The notes under the pieces are model-generated. The model was not told the DNA's origin and did no database searches. It was given only the letters and a program-made list of their open reading frames with translations. A stretch of DNA of 55,076 nt from the NCBI GenBank assembly GCA_034439915.1, contig JAWXBI010000123.1, positions 1-55,076 of the forward strand, given 5' to 3'. Shown piece by piece: positions 43,650-52,614 of this stretch; within the stretch, counting starts at the first letter, position 1; every line of letters starts with the position of its first letter. Origin of the DNA: JADJLQ01 sp034439915. Lineage in GTDB: Bacteria; Bacteroidota; Bacteroidia; Chitinophagales; Saprospiraceae. A program made the position numbers and the translations under genes.

Positions 43650-43662
43650 TCGCCTTATTAGA

Positions 43663-43736
43663 CGGGGTGTAGCGCAGTCCGGTAGCGTATCAGCATGGGG
43701 TGCTGGTGGTCGCTGGTTCGAATCCAGTCACCCCGA
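43663..43736 (+). tRNA. tRNA-Pro (anticodon GGG)
   Basis: Acceptor CGGGGTG pairs with CACCCCG, D-stem GCGC/GCGT, anticodon stem TCAGC/GCTGG with loop ATGGGGT (anticodon GGG), T-loop TTCGAAT, discriminator A. A C1-G72 pair as here is typical of bacterial tRNA-Pro. First gene of a three-tRNA cluster. Confidence 0.93.
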
Positions 43737-43753
43737 CTAAATTTTGATTTTTT

Positions 43754-43827
<74 letters not shown>

Positions 43828-43894
43828 CCCAAACCGGAATACTGGGACCTCATCGAAAGAATTTGAGGTATGTTTAAACGAAAATTGAAAATCC

Positions 43895-43969
43895 GGGTGT
43901 TTAGCTCAGTTGGTTCAGAGCGCTACTTTGACAGAGTAGAGGTCACTGGTTCGAGCCCAGTAATACCCA
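43895..43969 (+). tRNA. tRNA-Val (anticodon GAC)
   Basis: Acceptor GGGTGTT pairs with AATACCC, D-stem GCTC/GAGC, anticodon stem CTACT/AGTAG with loop TTGACAG (anticodon GAC), T-stem ACTGG/CCAGT with loop TTCGAGC, discriminator A. Last gene of the cluster; the yggS-type frame begins 23 bp later. Confidence 0.92.
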
Positions 43970-43992
43970 CCCTTTTCCAAAATAAAATTTGA

Positions 43993-44634
43993 TTGTACAG
44001 TGAAATAAATCAATACTGCCAGTCCCGTGGGGTAGACTTGTTGGTTGTATCCAAAATGCGGAGCATAGAGGAAGTATATTCAATTTACCACCAGGGCCAG
44101 CGTCAGTTTGCAGAAAACCGAGTGCAGGACCTGTTGTCTAAAAAAGATCAACTGCCTGATGATATACAATGGCACCTTATCGGTACCCTGCAGCGGAACA
44201 AAGTAAAATGGGTAGCTCCTTTCATCAGCCTGATCCATTCCATTGATGACTTTAAATTATGGGAAGAGATCCATCGTCAGGCATTAATGAATAAAAGAAT
44301 AATTCCAGGATTGTTGCAGATCAAAGTAGCTGCTGAAGAATCCAAATTCGGATTCTCCTTTGATCGATTGCTGCAGATCCTGGAGCAGGATCCATGGAAT
44401 CTGTTATCCGGGGTGCAGATCCGGGGTGTGATGGGTATGTCCAGCCTAACCGATGATCAAAATCAGATCAGAAATGAGTTTAAAACATTAAAAATGTATT
44501 TTGAACGTTTGAAAACACAATATTTCAATTACCCGGAATTCTCAACCCTCTCCATGGGAATGTCCGGTGATTATCAAATAGCCATTGAAGAAGGTTCCAC
44601 GCTGGTCCGGATCGGAAGTAAAATATTTTCCTGA
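43993..44634 (+). CDS. YggS/PLPBP-type pyridoxal-phosphate homeostasis protein
   Basis: The 213-aa protein has the family marks VDLLVVSKMRS (PLP lysine K21), FAENRVQDLLSKK, WHLIGTLQRNKVKWV, HSIDD, KFGF (usually 'K-x-G'), GVMGMSS and STLSMGMSGDYQIAIEEGST. The last is the phosphate-binding 'LSMGMSxD' motif. Members bind PLP without a known catalytic reaction and help control vitamin B6 and amino acid pools. The only possible start is TTG at 43993, because the codon before it is a stop and no ATG lies before K21. The N-terminus is about 10-15 residues shorter than usual. The stop lies 5 bp from the convergent tyrS stop. Confidence 0.85.
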   Translation: MYSEINQYCQSRGVDLLVVSKMRSIEEVYSIYHQGQRQFAENRVQDLLSKKDQLPDDIQWHLIGTLQRNKVKWVAPFISLIHSIDDFKLWEEIHRQALMNKRIIPGLLQIKVAAEESKFGFSFDRLLQILEQDPWNLLSGVQIRGVMGMSSLTDDQNQIRNEFKTLKMYFERLKTQYFNYPEFSTLSMGMSGDYQIAIEEGSTLVRIGSKIFS

Positions 44635-44639
44635 ATCAA

Positions 44640-45914
44640 TCAAACGGCTATCAGAAGATATTTGTTCTTTTTTCCATTTTCCACGACCATCCATTGGTCG
44701 CGAATAAACTGATTGGAGGTAATGGGGAATTCGTGTTCTGTGATTTTAAATTTATTGATGGAGATGGCCTGATTTTGAATGGCTTTACGGGCTTCGGACC
44801 TGGAGCTGCAGATCGGTGCAAGTGCAGTCAATAAATCGGTGACCGTGATATTTTGAAATTGATCCCTATTAATTTTAAAAGTTGGTAGTTCACCCGCGAT
44901 GTCCTCATATTGTTGGTTGGTCAGCAGGAATAAAAATTCCGTGGTGACTTTAGGATTGAATAAGAGTTCGCTTACTTGCATAGCCGAATTGTAGGCTTCG
45001 TCAGAATGGATCCTGCGGGTTAATTCCTCCGCCAAAACGCGTTTGATGGTTTGAGGATTGGACATACTTTCTGACTCCAGTTGTTCGATTTCAGTTTTGT
45101 CCTTTAAAGAAAATATTCTTAAAAATTTGGACAGGTCCTGGTCATCTGAGTTGATCCAGAATTGATAAAACTTATACGGACTGGTCAGTTGGGGATCGAG
45201 CCATATATTGCCCTCTTCTGATTTGCCAAATTTTTTACCGTCAGATTTGGTAAGTAGGGGAGAGGTAAGGGCATGTACTTCTGCCCCGGTGGTATTCCTC
45301 CGGATGTATTCTGTACCGGCAGTAATATTGCCCCATTGGTCGGATCCACCCATCTGCAGCGTGCAACCATATTTATTGTAAAGACAAAAATAATCATAGG
45401 CCTGCAGCAGTTGGTAACTGAACTCCGTGAACGAAATGCCGGTTTCAAGCCTTTTCTGAACGGATTCTTTGGACAACATATAATTGACTGTAAGGTGTTT
45501 ACCCACTTGTCTCAGAAAATCCAAAACATTAAAATCTTTATAAAAATTAAAGTTGTTTTCAAACAAGGCCTGGTTTTTCCCTTGGTCAAAATCGAGGAAT
45601 TTGGTGAACTGTTGTTGTTGAAACTGCAGATTGCGATCGAGTTCTTCTTCTGATTTTAATTCCCTTTCCTTGTCTTTGCCAGAGGGGTCTCCAATCCTCC
45701 CGGTTGCTCCACCCATTAAAACGATGGGCTTATGGCCAAAAAGTTGAAAATGTTTGAGCAACATAATCTGGACATAGTTGCCAATGGTCAACGATGGGGC
45801 AGTAGGGTCAAATCCAATATATCCTGTAACCATGCCCTTCATTAATGCTTGCGGCAAATCAGGGGTATGGTCAGCCAGCATGCCTCTCCATTGTAAGGTC
45901 TCGATAAAATTCAT
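44640..45914 (-). CDS. tyrS: Tyrosyl-tRNA synthetase
   Basis: The 424-aa class I synthetase has YIGFDPTAPSLTIGNYVQ with the HIGH-equivalent TIGN at 43-46, LMGGATGRIGDPSGK, QLLQAYDYFCLYNKYGC, LQMGGSDQWGNITAG and the KMSKS-equivalent KFGKS at 228-232. A C-terminal S4-like RNA-binding domain (SRSEARKAIQNQAISINKFK) completes it. It charges tRNA-Tyr. A -7-like element (TACTTTTG on the minus strand, 45936-45943) lies 21 bp upstream. Confidence 0.96.
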   Translation of the reverse strand: MNFIETLQWRGMLADHTPDLPQALMKGMVTGYIGFDPTAPSLTIGNYVQIMLLKHFQLFGHKPIVLMGGATGRIGDPSGKDKERELKSEEELDRNLQFQQQQFTKFLDFDQGKNQALFENNFNFYKDFNVLDFLRQVGKHLTVNYMLSKESVQKRLETGISFTEFSYQLLQAYDYFCLYNKYGCTLQMGGSDQWGNITAGTEYIRRNTTGAEVHALTSPLLTKSDGKKFGKSEEGNIWLDPQLTSPYKFYQFWINSDDQDLSKFLRIFSLKDKTEIEQLESESMSNPQTIKRVLAEELTRRIHSDEAYNSAMQVSELLFNPKVTTEFLFLLTNQQYEDIAGELPTFKINRDQFQNITVTDLLTALAPICSSRSEARKAIQNQAISINKFKITEHEFPITSNQFIRDQWMVVENGKKNKYLLIAV

Positions 45915-45935
45915 CTATTCTGCTATTGATTGGCG

Positions 45936-45943
45936 CAAAAGTA
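45936..45943 (-). promoter_or_regulatory. -7-like promoter element of tyrS
   Basis: The minus strand reads TACTTTTG, an exact TAnnTTTG match, 21 bp before the tyrS ATG. It falls in the 44-bp divergent gap to the permease gene. The -33 element is not evident. Confidence 0.45.
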
Positions 45944-45958
45944 GGACATTTGCGCAAG

Positions 45959-47176
45959 ATGAATAGTTGGTCCATCGCGCAAAGGCTGATGAATTATGAT
46001 AAAGGCAGCTTCGTTCGGTTTATTTTAAAACTTGCCTATATCAGCACTGCCTTATCGTTGGCTGTCATGATTACGGCTACAGCGGTGATTTCTGGGTTTA
46101 ATAAAGAAATTTCAGATAAAATATTTGGTTTCTGGGGACATATTCAGATCAGCAGTATACACAGTTCCCAACTCAACCTCAGTGCGCCGATTGAGTTGGA
46201 TTCCGTATTTACCCGACAATTGGATACGATTTCGGGCATTCGTCATTTCCAGGTTTTTGCTTATTTGCCAGCTATAGTCACTGCTGGCGAAGAAATGGAA
46301 GGATTGATCCTGAAGGGGGTGAGCAATGATTTTGATTGGTCTTTTTTTAAACAATTCCTGGTTGAAGGGCACATTCCCGGCGCCCAGGACACGGGTAAAC
46401 GGCAATTGGTCATTTCAAAAAACCTGGCCAGCCGTCTAAAATTAAAATTAAACGATCCATGCCGCCTCCACTTCGTAATAGACGAAGATATCGTGACCCG
46501 AAATTTCACTATCACCGGCGTGTATAACACCGGATTGGAGGAATATGACAATAAACTGGCCATAGGTGATCTGTCTGAGATCCGGGCACTTGCCCATTGG
46601 ACGGATCAGCAGATCGGGGGATATGAATTATTTGTAAACGACCTTAGTCAGATTGAAATAGTCTCTGAACGTATTTATGATCAGTATTTGGGCAATGAGC
46701 TTTATCTGGAGACCATTCGCCAAAAATTCCCCAGCATATTCGATTGGCTTAACCTGCAATCCACCAACCAATATGTTATCCAGGCTTTGATGTTACTGGT
46801 AGCCATGATCAATCTGATCACTGTTCTTTTAATTCTGATCCTGGAACGGACCCGAATGATTGGTACGTTTAAAGCTATCGGAATGCGGACTTCCGCGCTG
46901 AAAAGGATCTTTTTATTTCATGGGTTTCAAATACTCAGTAAGGGATTACTCCTGGGAAATGTAGTTGGTCTCCTGATCTGTCTGGTCCAAAAATATGGCA
47001 AGGTGATTAAATTGAATGAAGCCGATTATTACCTCAAAATTGCCCCGATACATCTGAATGCCTGGGTCCTGATACTGATAAATCTGGGTACAATATTGAT
47101 CACCCTGGCCGTGCTCTGGATACCTTCGGGTTTGGTGAGCCGGATTTCTCCATTAAAAGCCATTGGATATCGATAA
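45959..47176 (+). CDS. FtsX/LolC-E-type ABC transporter permease
   Basis: From the ATG at 45959 this is a 405-aa protein with TM1 near 23-45 (ALSLAVMITATAVISGF), a long periplasmic MacB-like domain, then three TMs starting near 280 (NLITVLLILILERTRMIGTF, where the E-R-T-R-x-I-G-x-x-K-A-I-G-M motif contacts the ATPase). The ending RISPLKAIGYR is typical. Family members export lipoproteins from the inner membrane (Lol system) or act on cell division (FtsX). No LolD-type ATPase is in the window. The frame from TTG 45926 is less likely because it lies within the tyrS divergent promoter. Confidence 0.85.
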   Translation: MNSWSIAQRLMNYDKGSFVRFILKLAYISTALSLAVMITATAVISGFNKEISDKIFGFWGHIQISSIHSSQLNLSAPIELDSVFTRQLDTISGIRHFQVFAYLPAIVTAGEEMEGLILKGVSNDFDWSFFKQFLVEGHIPGAQDTGKRQLVISKNLASRLKLKLNDPCRLHFVIDEDIVTRNFTITGVYNTGLEEYDNKLAIGDLSEIRALAHWTDQQIGGYELFVNDLSQIEIVSERIYDQYLGNELYLETIRQKFPSIFDWLNLQSTNQYVIQALMLLVAMINLITVLLILILERTRMIGTFKAIGMRTSALKRIFLFHGFQILSKGLLLGNVVGLLICLVQKYGKVIKLNEADYYLKIAPIHLNAWVLILINLGTILITLAVLWIPSGLVSRISPLKAIGYR

Positions 47177-47882
47177 TAAAAATAGAATCAGCCTGCCCTG
47201 GATAACGGAGTTGGAGAAAAGAATTTACCGGGCAATACGGCATCTCCTGATGCCATGGAAAGATCCTTACCTGAAGGCATTGACCCGACGGCCTTGGGGG
47301 TGGGCGGTTGCCGGGTTGCACTATCTGTTAGAGTTTCCTATGTTGGTCCTGGATGTTTTTGGGTTTCCCGAAGTGTATGGTTACGTTCAACGCCTGTTAA
47401 AGGCTGATTCCAGGCCATTGGATACTGCAGAGTATCAAACCGCTCATTTTCTTTTTAAAAATTATTTGGATTTAAACCGTGTCCGGATAGATGAAAATGC
47501 CCTTATAGGCACCCATGGTGGAAAATATGCCTACGTCAGCTATTTTTATATTAATTGTTCCGGACAACTCACATTGCCGGTGCTCATGCACGAATTGGCC
47601 CATATCCTCCAATATGTGCAGATTGGATCCCCTTACATTTTCCGCAATCTCATGGCTCATTGGAGCAAAGACAAATATAATTATGGAGGACTGCCCAGAT
47701 TAATTTATGTTTTGCAATTCCCGGAAACCCTCCATCAACTCAATTATGAACAGCGCGCAGATATCGTTTCGGACTATTACCTGATCGCCTCCGGGTATAA
47801 TCCAGAATGGGGATCAGCGGACCACCGCGATGCTTCAACTTATTTAAAAGTATTACAAAAGGTCTTTGAAGCCAGACCCTAA
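47163..47882 (+). CDS. HExxH zinc-metallopeptidase-like protein
   Basis: The 239-aa protein contains an HExxH motif at 143-147 (HELAH) followed by an acidic E near residue 206 (NYEQRADIVSDYY), the arrangement of gluzincin-type metal sites. The remaining sequence shows no family I can name firmly; it is reminiscent of the DUF4157/eCIS-core 'HExxHxxQ' pattern (HELAHILQ). One hydrophobic stretch (GWAVAGLHYLLEFPMLVLDV, about 46-65) may be a membrane segment. The start is a TTG that overlaps the permease by 14 bp; no ATG is near. If real, it is translated with the permease, so a role in envelope proteolysis is possible. Confidence 0.68.
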   Translation: MDIDNKNRISLPWITELEKRIYRAIRHLLMPWKDPYLKALTRRPWGWAVAGLHYLLEFPMLVLDVFGFPEVYGYVQRLLKADSRPLDTAEYQTAHFLFKNYLDLNRVRIDENALIGTHGGKYAYVSYFYINCSGQLTLPVLMHELAHILQYVQIGSPYIFRNLMAHWSKDKYNYGGLPRLIYVLQFPETLHQLNYEQRADIVSDYYLIASGYNPEWGSADHRDASTYLKVLQKVFEARP

Positions 47883-47929
47883 GCGATAGACGTTAATCCC
47901 AAGTATAGAAAGTGAACCTGTCCACGGGA

Positions 47930-48826
47930 TTACACATCACATATCTGTACACCCTGCGCCAGACTGGCCAATGCATCCGGACGAGCCGGTATAAATTCCT
48001 GGGCAACATAACCTTTATATCCAGTCTTTACAATTTCTTTCATAATCGCCGGATAGTTGAGTTCCTGGGTATCGTCTATTTCATTTCTGCCAGGGACACC
48101 ACCGGTGTGATAATGGGCAAAGTATGGATGATATTTTCTGATGGTGGCAATGACGTCTCCTTCCATGATTTGCATATGATAAATGTCGTACAACAGTTTA
48201 AAGCGGTCTGAGCCTAATTTGTCGCACAACGCCACCCCCCAGGCCGTGTGATCACATTGATAATCGGCATGGTTGACCTTACTGTTGAGCAATTCCATGA
48301 CAATGGTGACTTTATATTTTTCAGCAACAGCCATCAGGGGCTGCAGTCCGATTACAGAATTTTCCAATCCTTCTTCTTCAGAGATGGATTCCCGATTGCC
48401 GGAAAAACAAATGACTTTATCATATCCTGCCTCAGCTACTTTTGGGATGATTTCTGAATATTGTTTAAAAAGTTCAGCATGATATTCCTTGTGATTAAAA
48501 CCTTTGGGTATCCCGAAGGAAGTACCATTGGGCATGGCGCAATGCAAACCGTACTTCTTTAAAACTGGCCAGTCGTTTGGGCCGACCAGTTCAATAGACG
48601 TTATGCCCATTTTTTTTGCGGCTTCCGCTAAAGTTTCCAGCGGGATTTTGCCGTAACACCACCGGCATACCGAATGATTGATATTGCCTTTAGGTTGATA
48701 ATCGAGCTCTATCGGATCAGGTTTTTTTCCTTGTTGCATTGGCGAAAAATTTAACGGGTTTAAGGCCAGCAGGGAAGCTCCCGCACTTAATTTTTTTATC
48801 GCCGATCTGCGGTTATTTTCTTTCAT
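47930..48826 (-). CDS. Exported xylose-isomerase-like/hydroxypyruvate-isomerase-like TIM barrel
   Basis: This 298-aa protein has a twin-arginine-type signal (MKENNRRSAIKKLSAGASLL, with R-R-S-A-I-K-K-L). It is followed by an AP-endonuclease-2/xylose-isomerase-type TIM barrel with KMGITSIELVGPNDWP, VICFSGNRES, IVMELLN (metal E), LLYDIYHMQIMEGD (metal D and H), HYHTGGVPGRNEID and YVAQEFIPAR. It resembles hydroxypyruvate isomerase (Hyi). A Tat signal suggests that the metal cofactor is loaded before export. It is the second gene after the 1,005-aa heme protein (33-bp gap), so both may serve sugar or polyol breakdown in the periplasm. Confidence 0.84.
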   Translation of the reverse strand: MKENNRRSAIKKLSAGASLLALNPLNFSPMQQGKKPDPIELDYQPKGNINHSVCRWCYGKIPLETLAEAAKKMGITSIELVGPNDWPVLKKYGLHCAMPNGTSFGIPKGFNHKEYHAELFKQYSEIIPKVAEAGYDKVICFSGNRESISEEEGLENSVIGLQPLMAVAEKYKVTIVMELLNSKVNHADYQCDHTAWGVALCDKLGSDRFKLLYDIYHMQIMEGDVIATIRKYHPYFAHYHTGGVPGRNEIDDTQELNYPAIMKEIVKTGYKGYVAQEFIPARPDALASLAQGVQICDV

Positions 48827-48854
48827 GAGTTGAACTATTTATTATGAAAAGTTA

Positions 48855-48862
48855 CAAATTTA
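48855..48862 (-). promoter_or_regulatory. Possible internal -7 element before the TIM-barrel gene
   Basis: The minus strand reads TAAATTTG, an exact TAnnTTTG match, spanning the stop codon of the upstream gene and 28 bp before the ATG. No proper -33 is visible. Confidence 0.25.
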
Positions 48863-51800
48863 AATTGATTTTTTCTGGTTACTTAAGAATTCAAGCAGGT
48901 CTGCCATCTGTTGCTCTGTCATATTTTGATAAAGATTTGGAGTCATCAGGGATTGTTTTAACTGAATCCGTTCCTTGATCATTTTTTTATCTACGTTTTC
49001 CAGCTGTCCCCCGATGGATTTCAAAAGTATGGCTTCTTTGGTTTCACTTTGTTTAATGCCGACCAGGATCCCTCCGTTTTGTGTAATGATTTGTATGCCC
49101 TCATAACCAAAATTGATAGATTTACCGGGATCACTGATCGAAACAAACAAGGCATCCTTGCCATATTTGGATCCGATATCATCGAGGTCTGGTCCAAAAG
49201 AAATCCCCTCACTGGCTATCCGGTGACAAGAGCTGCACCAGGTTTGAAATGTCTTTTTCCCTGCTTCGCTATTTCCACTGAGCTTTAAGATTTGATCCAG
49301 GGTATACAAGGATGAACTGGCAGAGGCTGCATTGTATTCCTGCGCTTTTTTACGGATAGGTTGCCTCCAGGCATGTATCGGCCCGTCAATGGCTTCCGGT
49401 ATAAATTCACGTGGTATCTTATCCTGTGCCAATAAATTCAAAACATATTCTTCCCCTGCCCAGCTTTTACCTAAACTGCGGTATGCCCTGGCCCGAATGG
49501 ATGAATCCTGATTTTTATTCGTAGCCTGGGATTCAAGGACAGCGATGGATTCTTTGGTGCCGATGCCTCCTAAAGCGGTCAGGACCCGTTTTAACTGGGT
49601 AGTATCGGCCTGTTTGATTATACTTTCAATCATTGGCCACCCGGTGATCCTGACGATAGCCCTCGCAGCCCGGGTAGCTTCGTTTACCCTGGTCGAATCC
49701 GCAATGATCGATTTTAACCGCATAGTCTGATTGGCCGGATAAAATTTTTCAATGAGGTCCAGATAGCCACTTCCTGAAATGCGGTCCAGATGGGTATTCA
49801 AGACCGACATCGCCATAGGATTTTTTTTGATTTCAGCGGGGTCTAATGAACGAATGATTAAATCAGTAACCAGGCTATCTTTCTGGGTCTCGAGGATTTC
49901 CAATAAAAATTTATTTTTTGTGCTGGAAGGAATAAAATCAAATGCCCTGAAATATCTCAGCCGATCCTTCACTGGGACCTTGGTATCCCCCGCCAATATT
50001 TTCAAATAAGGCAATGAAGAGGCCGATCGGGCCCTCCAGATGATATCCCGGTCTGTTTCCTTGCCGGTGGGATCTGACTTATTGGCCAGCCATTTGGGTA
50101 ATATTTTATCCCAATACCCATCTGCTGCAATGCCCAACGCTTCAAGCATCCACCGGTCCGGATTTTGATATTTTTCAGCCAGTTTGAGCCAGAGCGAAGG
50201 AACTTTTGAAGGCTCTGTATTCTTTAAAGCAATAGCACATTCTCTCCATATTTGAAGGGACAGTTGTTCCTGGCTTAGCAGTTTTTCAACGGCTTTGAAC
50301 GTCATCGTGCTACCTTGCTGACGAGCTAGTCGTAATCCAGTCAGTTTAATGTTTTCATTTTCATCAAACAAGGCAGTGTCTATATAAGCGGGGTCCATGC
50401 TGGCCAATATCCATAATGCACGGGCGCGAAATACCGGGTTGGCATCGGTCCATAAAGTTTGTAAAAAGGGAATGGAAGCTTCCCCCAGGGATCGTAAATG
50501 CAGCTGGGCCTGACTGCGGGTGCTGAGATTTGGACTTTTTAAATTTTGCACGGAAATGGACGGGGTTGCCAGGTTTTTTTCAGGCAGCAGATAGCGTGAA
50601 TTTTTAGGTGCCAGGCGGTAAATTCTTCCTTTCATTTGATCACCGGCGTAATGCCCGCCCACTCCGGGATCATACCAATCCGCTATCATCATCGATCCAT
50701 CGGGTGCTACGGCTACATCAACCGGTCTGAACCATGAATCTTCCTTGTGTTTGACCAGCTCCAGGATTTCACCTGATTTTCCGGCGCCCTGGTTTGATAT
50801 TTTATAAGCTCTGATCACATGGTGCAATGGTTCAGCATGAATTAGCATTCCCTTAAGCTGTGGAAAAAGATCCCCTTCATATACGGCCAAACCTGCAGGG
50901 GAGCCGGACCCTGTTTGTAATAAATTAGGTACAACTCCCGGATCATTGAGGTGCCAATGCCGGAGTGGTATAGAATCTTCCCAATTGGCCCGGAAAGCCG
51001 GCCAGCTGGCGCCGGTAAGCTCATCTTTATAGCCGTAATTTCCATATTCCAGGATATAATTTATCCTCGTGCCCCTGTTGCCATCATCATCATTGTCGGA
51101 TTGCCAGATGTTGCCGTAAGCATCCAGAGCACATTCATAGTTGTTTCTGAAATTTTGTCCCAATACTTCAAAGCCGCTTCCATCCAGATTGCCCCGGAGG
51201 ATCAGGCCTTGTTTAAAATGGTCTGGATCAATAGTGCTGCCGCCAATGGTTTTTATGGGTTTGTTGTCTTTTCCCATTAGGGTTTTACCCGAATTACCCA
51301 TAGTAAAATAATATCGTCCGTCCGGGCCCAGCGTAAGGGCATGCACTCCATGGTCATCCTGGATTCCCTGAATACCCTGAAATAATATGACTTTCAGGTC
51401 AGCCCGGTCATCCTGATTGGTGTCTGAAAATTTCCAGATATAAGGGCTCTGAGAGACAATCACGTCAGGGCCTATTACACAAATACCCAGGGGGGCATTA
51501 ATCTCTGGTCCCTGGTAAAAAACTTTGGCGGAATCCGCTTTACCATCCCCATTGACGTCTTCCAGGATCATTATTCTGTCCCCTTCAAATTTGGTAGAGA
51601 CCCCGGAGATCTGAGGGCGGTAATTGTATGCTTCACAAACATAAACCCGTCCGCGCGCATCAACATCAATATTGGTTGGGTTTTGGATCATGGGTTCAGC
51701 AGCAAACAATTGGATTTGCATACTATCATCCACCTGGAGTCCATCCAGCGCATGAAGGACATGGTGCCTGCTTGCTGAATCCAGTGTTATGGACGGTTTG

Positions 51801-51877
51801 GTTATCGATTGGGTGTTATCGCCGCAGGAAGGGAGGAGTGCATATAAACTTATACAGAATACAAAATAATTCTTCAT
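48860..51877 (-). CDS. PVC-type beta-propeller/HEAT/cytochrome c lipoprotein
   Basis: The 1,005-aa protein begins with a lipoprotein signal (MKNYFVFCISLYALLPSC, C18). Residues about 40-430 form a membrane-bound-dehydrogenase-type propeller (QLFAAEPMIQNPTNIDVDARG, RVYVCEAYNYR, WKFSDTNQDDRADL, FTMGNSGK). About 450-820 carry HEAT-like helical repeats. The C-terminal c-type cytochrome has heme site CSSCH at 881-885 and a distal region ISDPGKSINFGYEG, then MTPNLYQNMT with a possible axial Met. This architecture is common in Planctomycetes/Verrucomicrobia and Bacteroidota polysaccharide-linked loci. It likely passes electrons from substrate oxidation; the substrate is unknown. It is transcribed with the TIM-barrel gene. 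Confidence 0.87.
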   Translation of the reverse strand: MKNYFVFCISLYALLPSCGDNTQSITKPSITLDSASRHHVLHALDGLQVDDSMQIQLFAAEPMIQNPTNIDVDARGRVYVCEAYNYRPQISGVSTKFEGDRIMILEDVNGDGKADSAKVFYQGPEINAPLGICVIGPDVIVSQSPYIWKFSDTNQDDRADLKVILFQGIQGIQDDHGVHALTLGPDGRYYFTMGNSGKTLMGKDNKPIKTIGGSTIDPDHFKQGLILRGNLDGSGFEVLGQNFRNNYECALDAYGNIWQSDNDDDGNRGTRINYILEYGNYGYKDELTGASWPAFRANWEDSIPLRHWHLNDPGVVPNLLQTGSGSPAGLAVYEGDLFPQLKGMLIHAEPLHHVIRAYKISNQGAGKSGEILELVKHKEDSWFRPVDVAVAPDGSMMIADWYDPGVGGHYAGDQMKGRIYRLAPKNSRYLLPEKNLATPSISVQNLKSPNLSTRSQAQLHLRSLGEASIPFLQTLWTDANPVFRARALWILASMDPAYIDTALFDENENIKLTGLRLARQQGSTMTFKAVEKLLSQEQLSLQIWRECAIALKNTEPSKVPSLWLKLAEKYQNPDRWMLEALGIAADGYWDKILPKWLANKSDPTGKETDRDIIWRARSASSLPYLKILAGDTKVPVKDRLRYFRAFDFIPSSTKNKFLLEILETQKDSLVTDLIIRSLDPAEIKKNPMAMSVLNTHLDRISGSGYLDLIEKFYPANQTMRLKSIIADSTRVNEATRAARAIVRITGWPMIESIIKQADTTQLKRVLTALGGIGTKESIAVLESQATNKNQDSSIRARAYRSLGKSWAGEEYVLNLLAQDKIPREFIPEAIDGPIHAWRQPIRKKAQEYNAASASSSLYTLDQILKLSGNSEAGKKTFQTWCSSCHRIASEGISFGPDLDDIGSKYGKDALFVSISDPGKSINFGYEGIQIITQNGGILVGIKQSETKEAILLKSIGGQLENVDKKMIKERIQLKQSLMTPNLYQNMTEQQMADLLEFLSNQKKSI

Positions 51878-51966
51878 TCAGATTGAGTTTAAAAAATGTG
51901 CGGATGTTCAATAGTATTCAATAAGGTCATTTCGGTTGGATTGATTTTATCTGCCAGGGAATAATC

Positions 51967-52614
51967 TTAGGTTAACGTGATGCGGTGAAGTCCGGGATTA
52001 AACTGCTCTGTCATCAGCTGTTTTAGTTCATCAAACCGGTCTTTGTTTTCAATAAAATTTATACCGTCAATATCCACCAGCAAGATCGGGAATGTGATCT
52101 CGTTCCGGAAATATTCCAGGTACATATTTTGTAAACCCTGAAGATATTCGCTGGTTATATTCTGTTCATAAGGTCTTGCTCTCAGCGCGATCTGGTCCTT
52201 GAGGTTACTGACCGGCCGATGTAAAAAAACCAGAAGGTCGGGTTTTGGGATCTGATTTGCAAGCACTTCAAACATGTCGTGAAAAAGTCTGAACTCCTCC
52301 GGGGGGAGGTTGTTTTTGGCAAATAAAAGGGTTTTGACAAATGAATAATCCGATAAGATATAATCATTAAACAATTCTCGGTGCAAGATATGGTTTTGAA
52401 GTTGTTTAAAGCGTTCGGCCATCAAAAACAATTCCATGGGCAGCGCAAATCGGTGAGGTTCTTTATAAAAATAGGGGAGGAAAGGATTTTCAGCAAATTC
52501 TTCCAAAACCAGCTTGCAGGCAATGTCCTCTGCCAATAATTCACAAAAAGTAGTTTTACCGGCGCCGATATTGCCTTCTACACAAATATATTGGTAAGGA
52601 ATACTTTTGATCAT
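51967..52614 (-). CDS. Deoxynucleoside kinase
   Basis: From the ATG at 52614 this is a 215-aa P-loop kinase. It has YICVEGNIGAGKTTFCELLA (P-loop G-x-x-G-x-G-K-T), LVLEEFAENPFLPYFY (substrate-binding E and Y/F), DYSFVKTLLFAKNNL, and LVFLHRPVSNLKDQIALRAR(P), where the lid R-x-x-R-x-R/P is characteristic. It matches the dAK/dGK/dCK family that salvages deoxynucleosides. The ATG forms an ATGA overlap with the folK stop, so I prefer it to the ATG at 52623. Confidence 0.9.
   Translation of the reverse strand: MIKSIPYQYICVEGNIGAGKTTFCELLAEDIACKLVLEEFAENPFLPYFYKEPHRFALPMELFLMAERFKQLQNHILHRELFNDYILSDYSFVKTLLFAKNNLPPEEFRLFHDMFEVLANQIPKPDLLVFLHRPVSNLKDQIALRARPYEQNITSEYLQGLQNMYLEYFRNEITFPILLVDIDGINFIENKDRFDELKQLMTEQFNPGLHRITLT

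Larger units (their letters stand above)
42917..43662. other. 746-bp non-coding region before the tRNA cluster
   Basis: No ORF of 60 codons or more in any frame. It holds a hairpin/terminator at 42952-42977, a second small hairpin with T-rich tail, a 22-bp perfect AT palindrome at 43485-43506, and the tRNA promoter at 43619-43649. No known RNA family was recognised. Confidence 0.6.
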
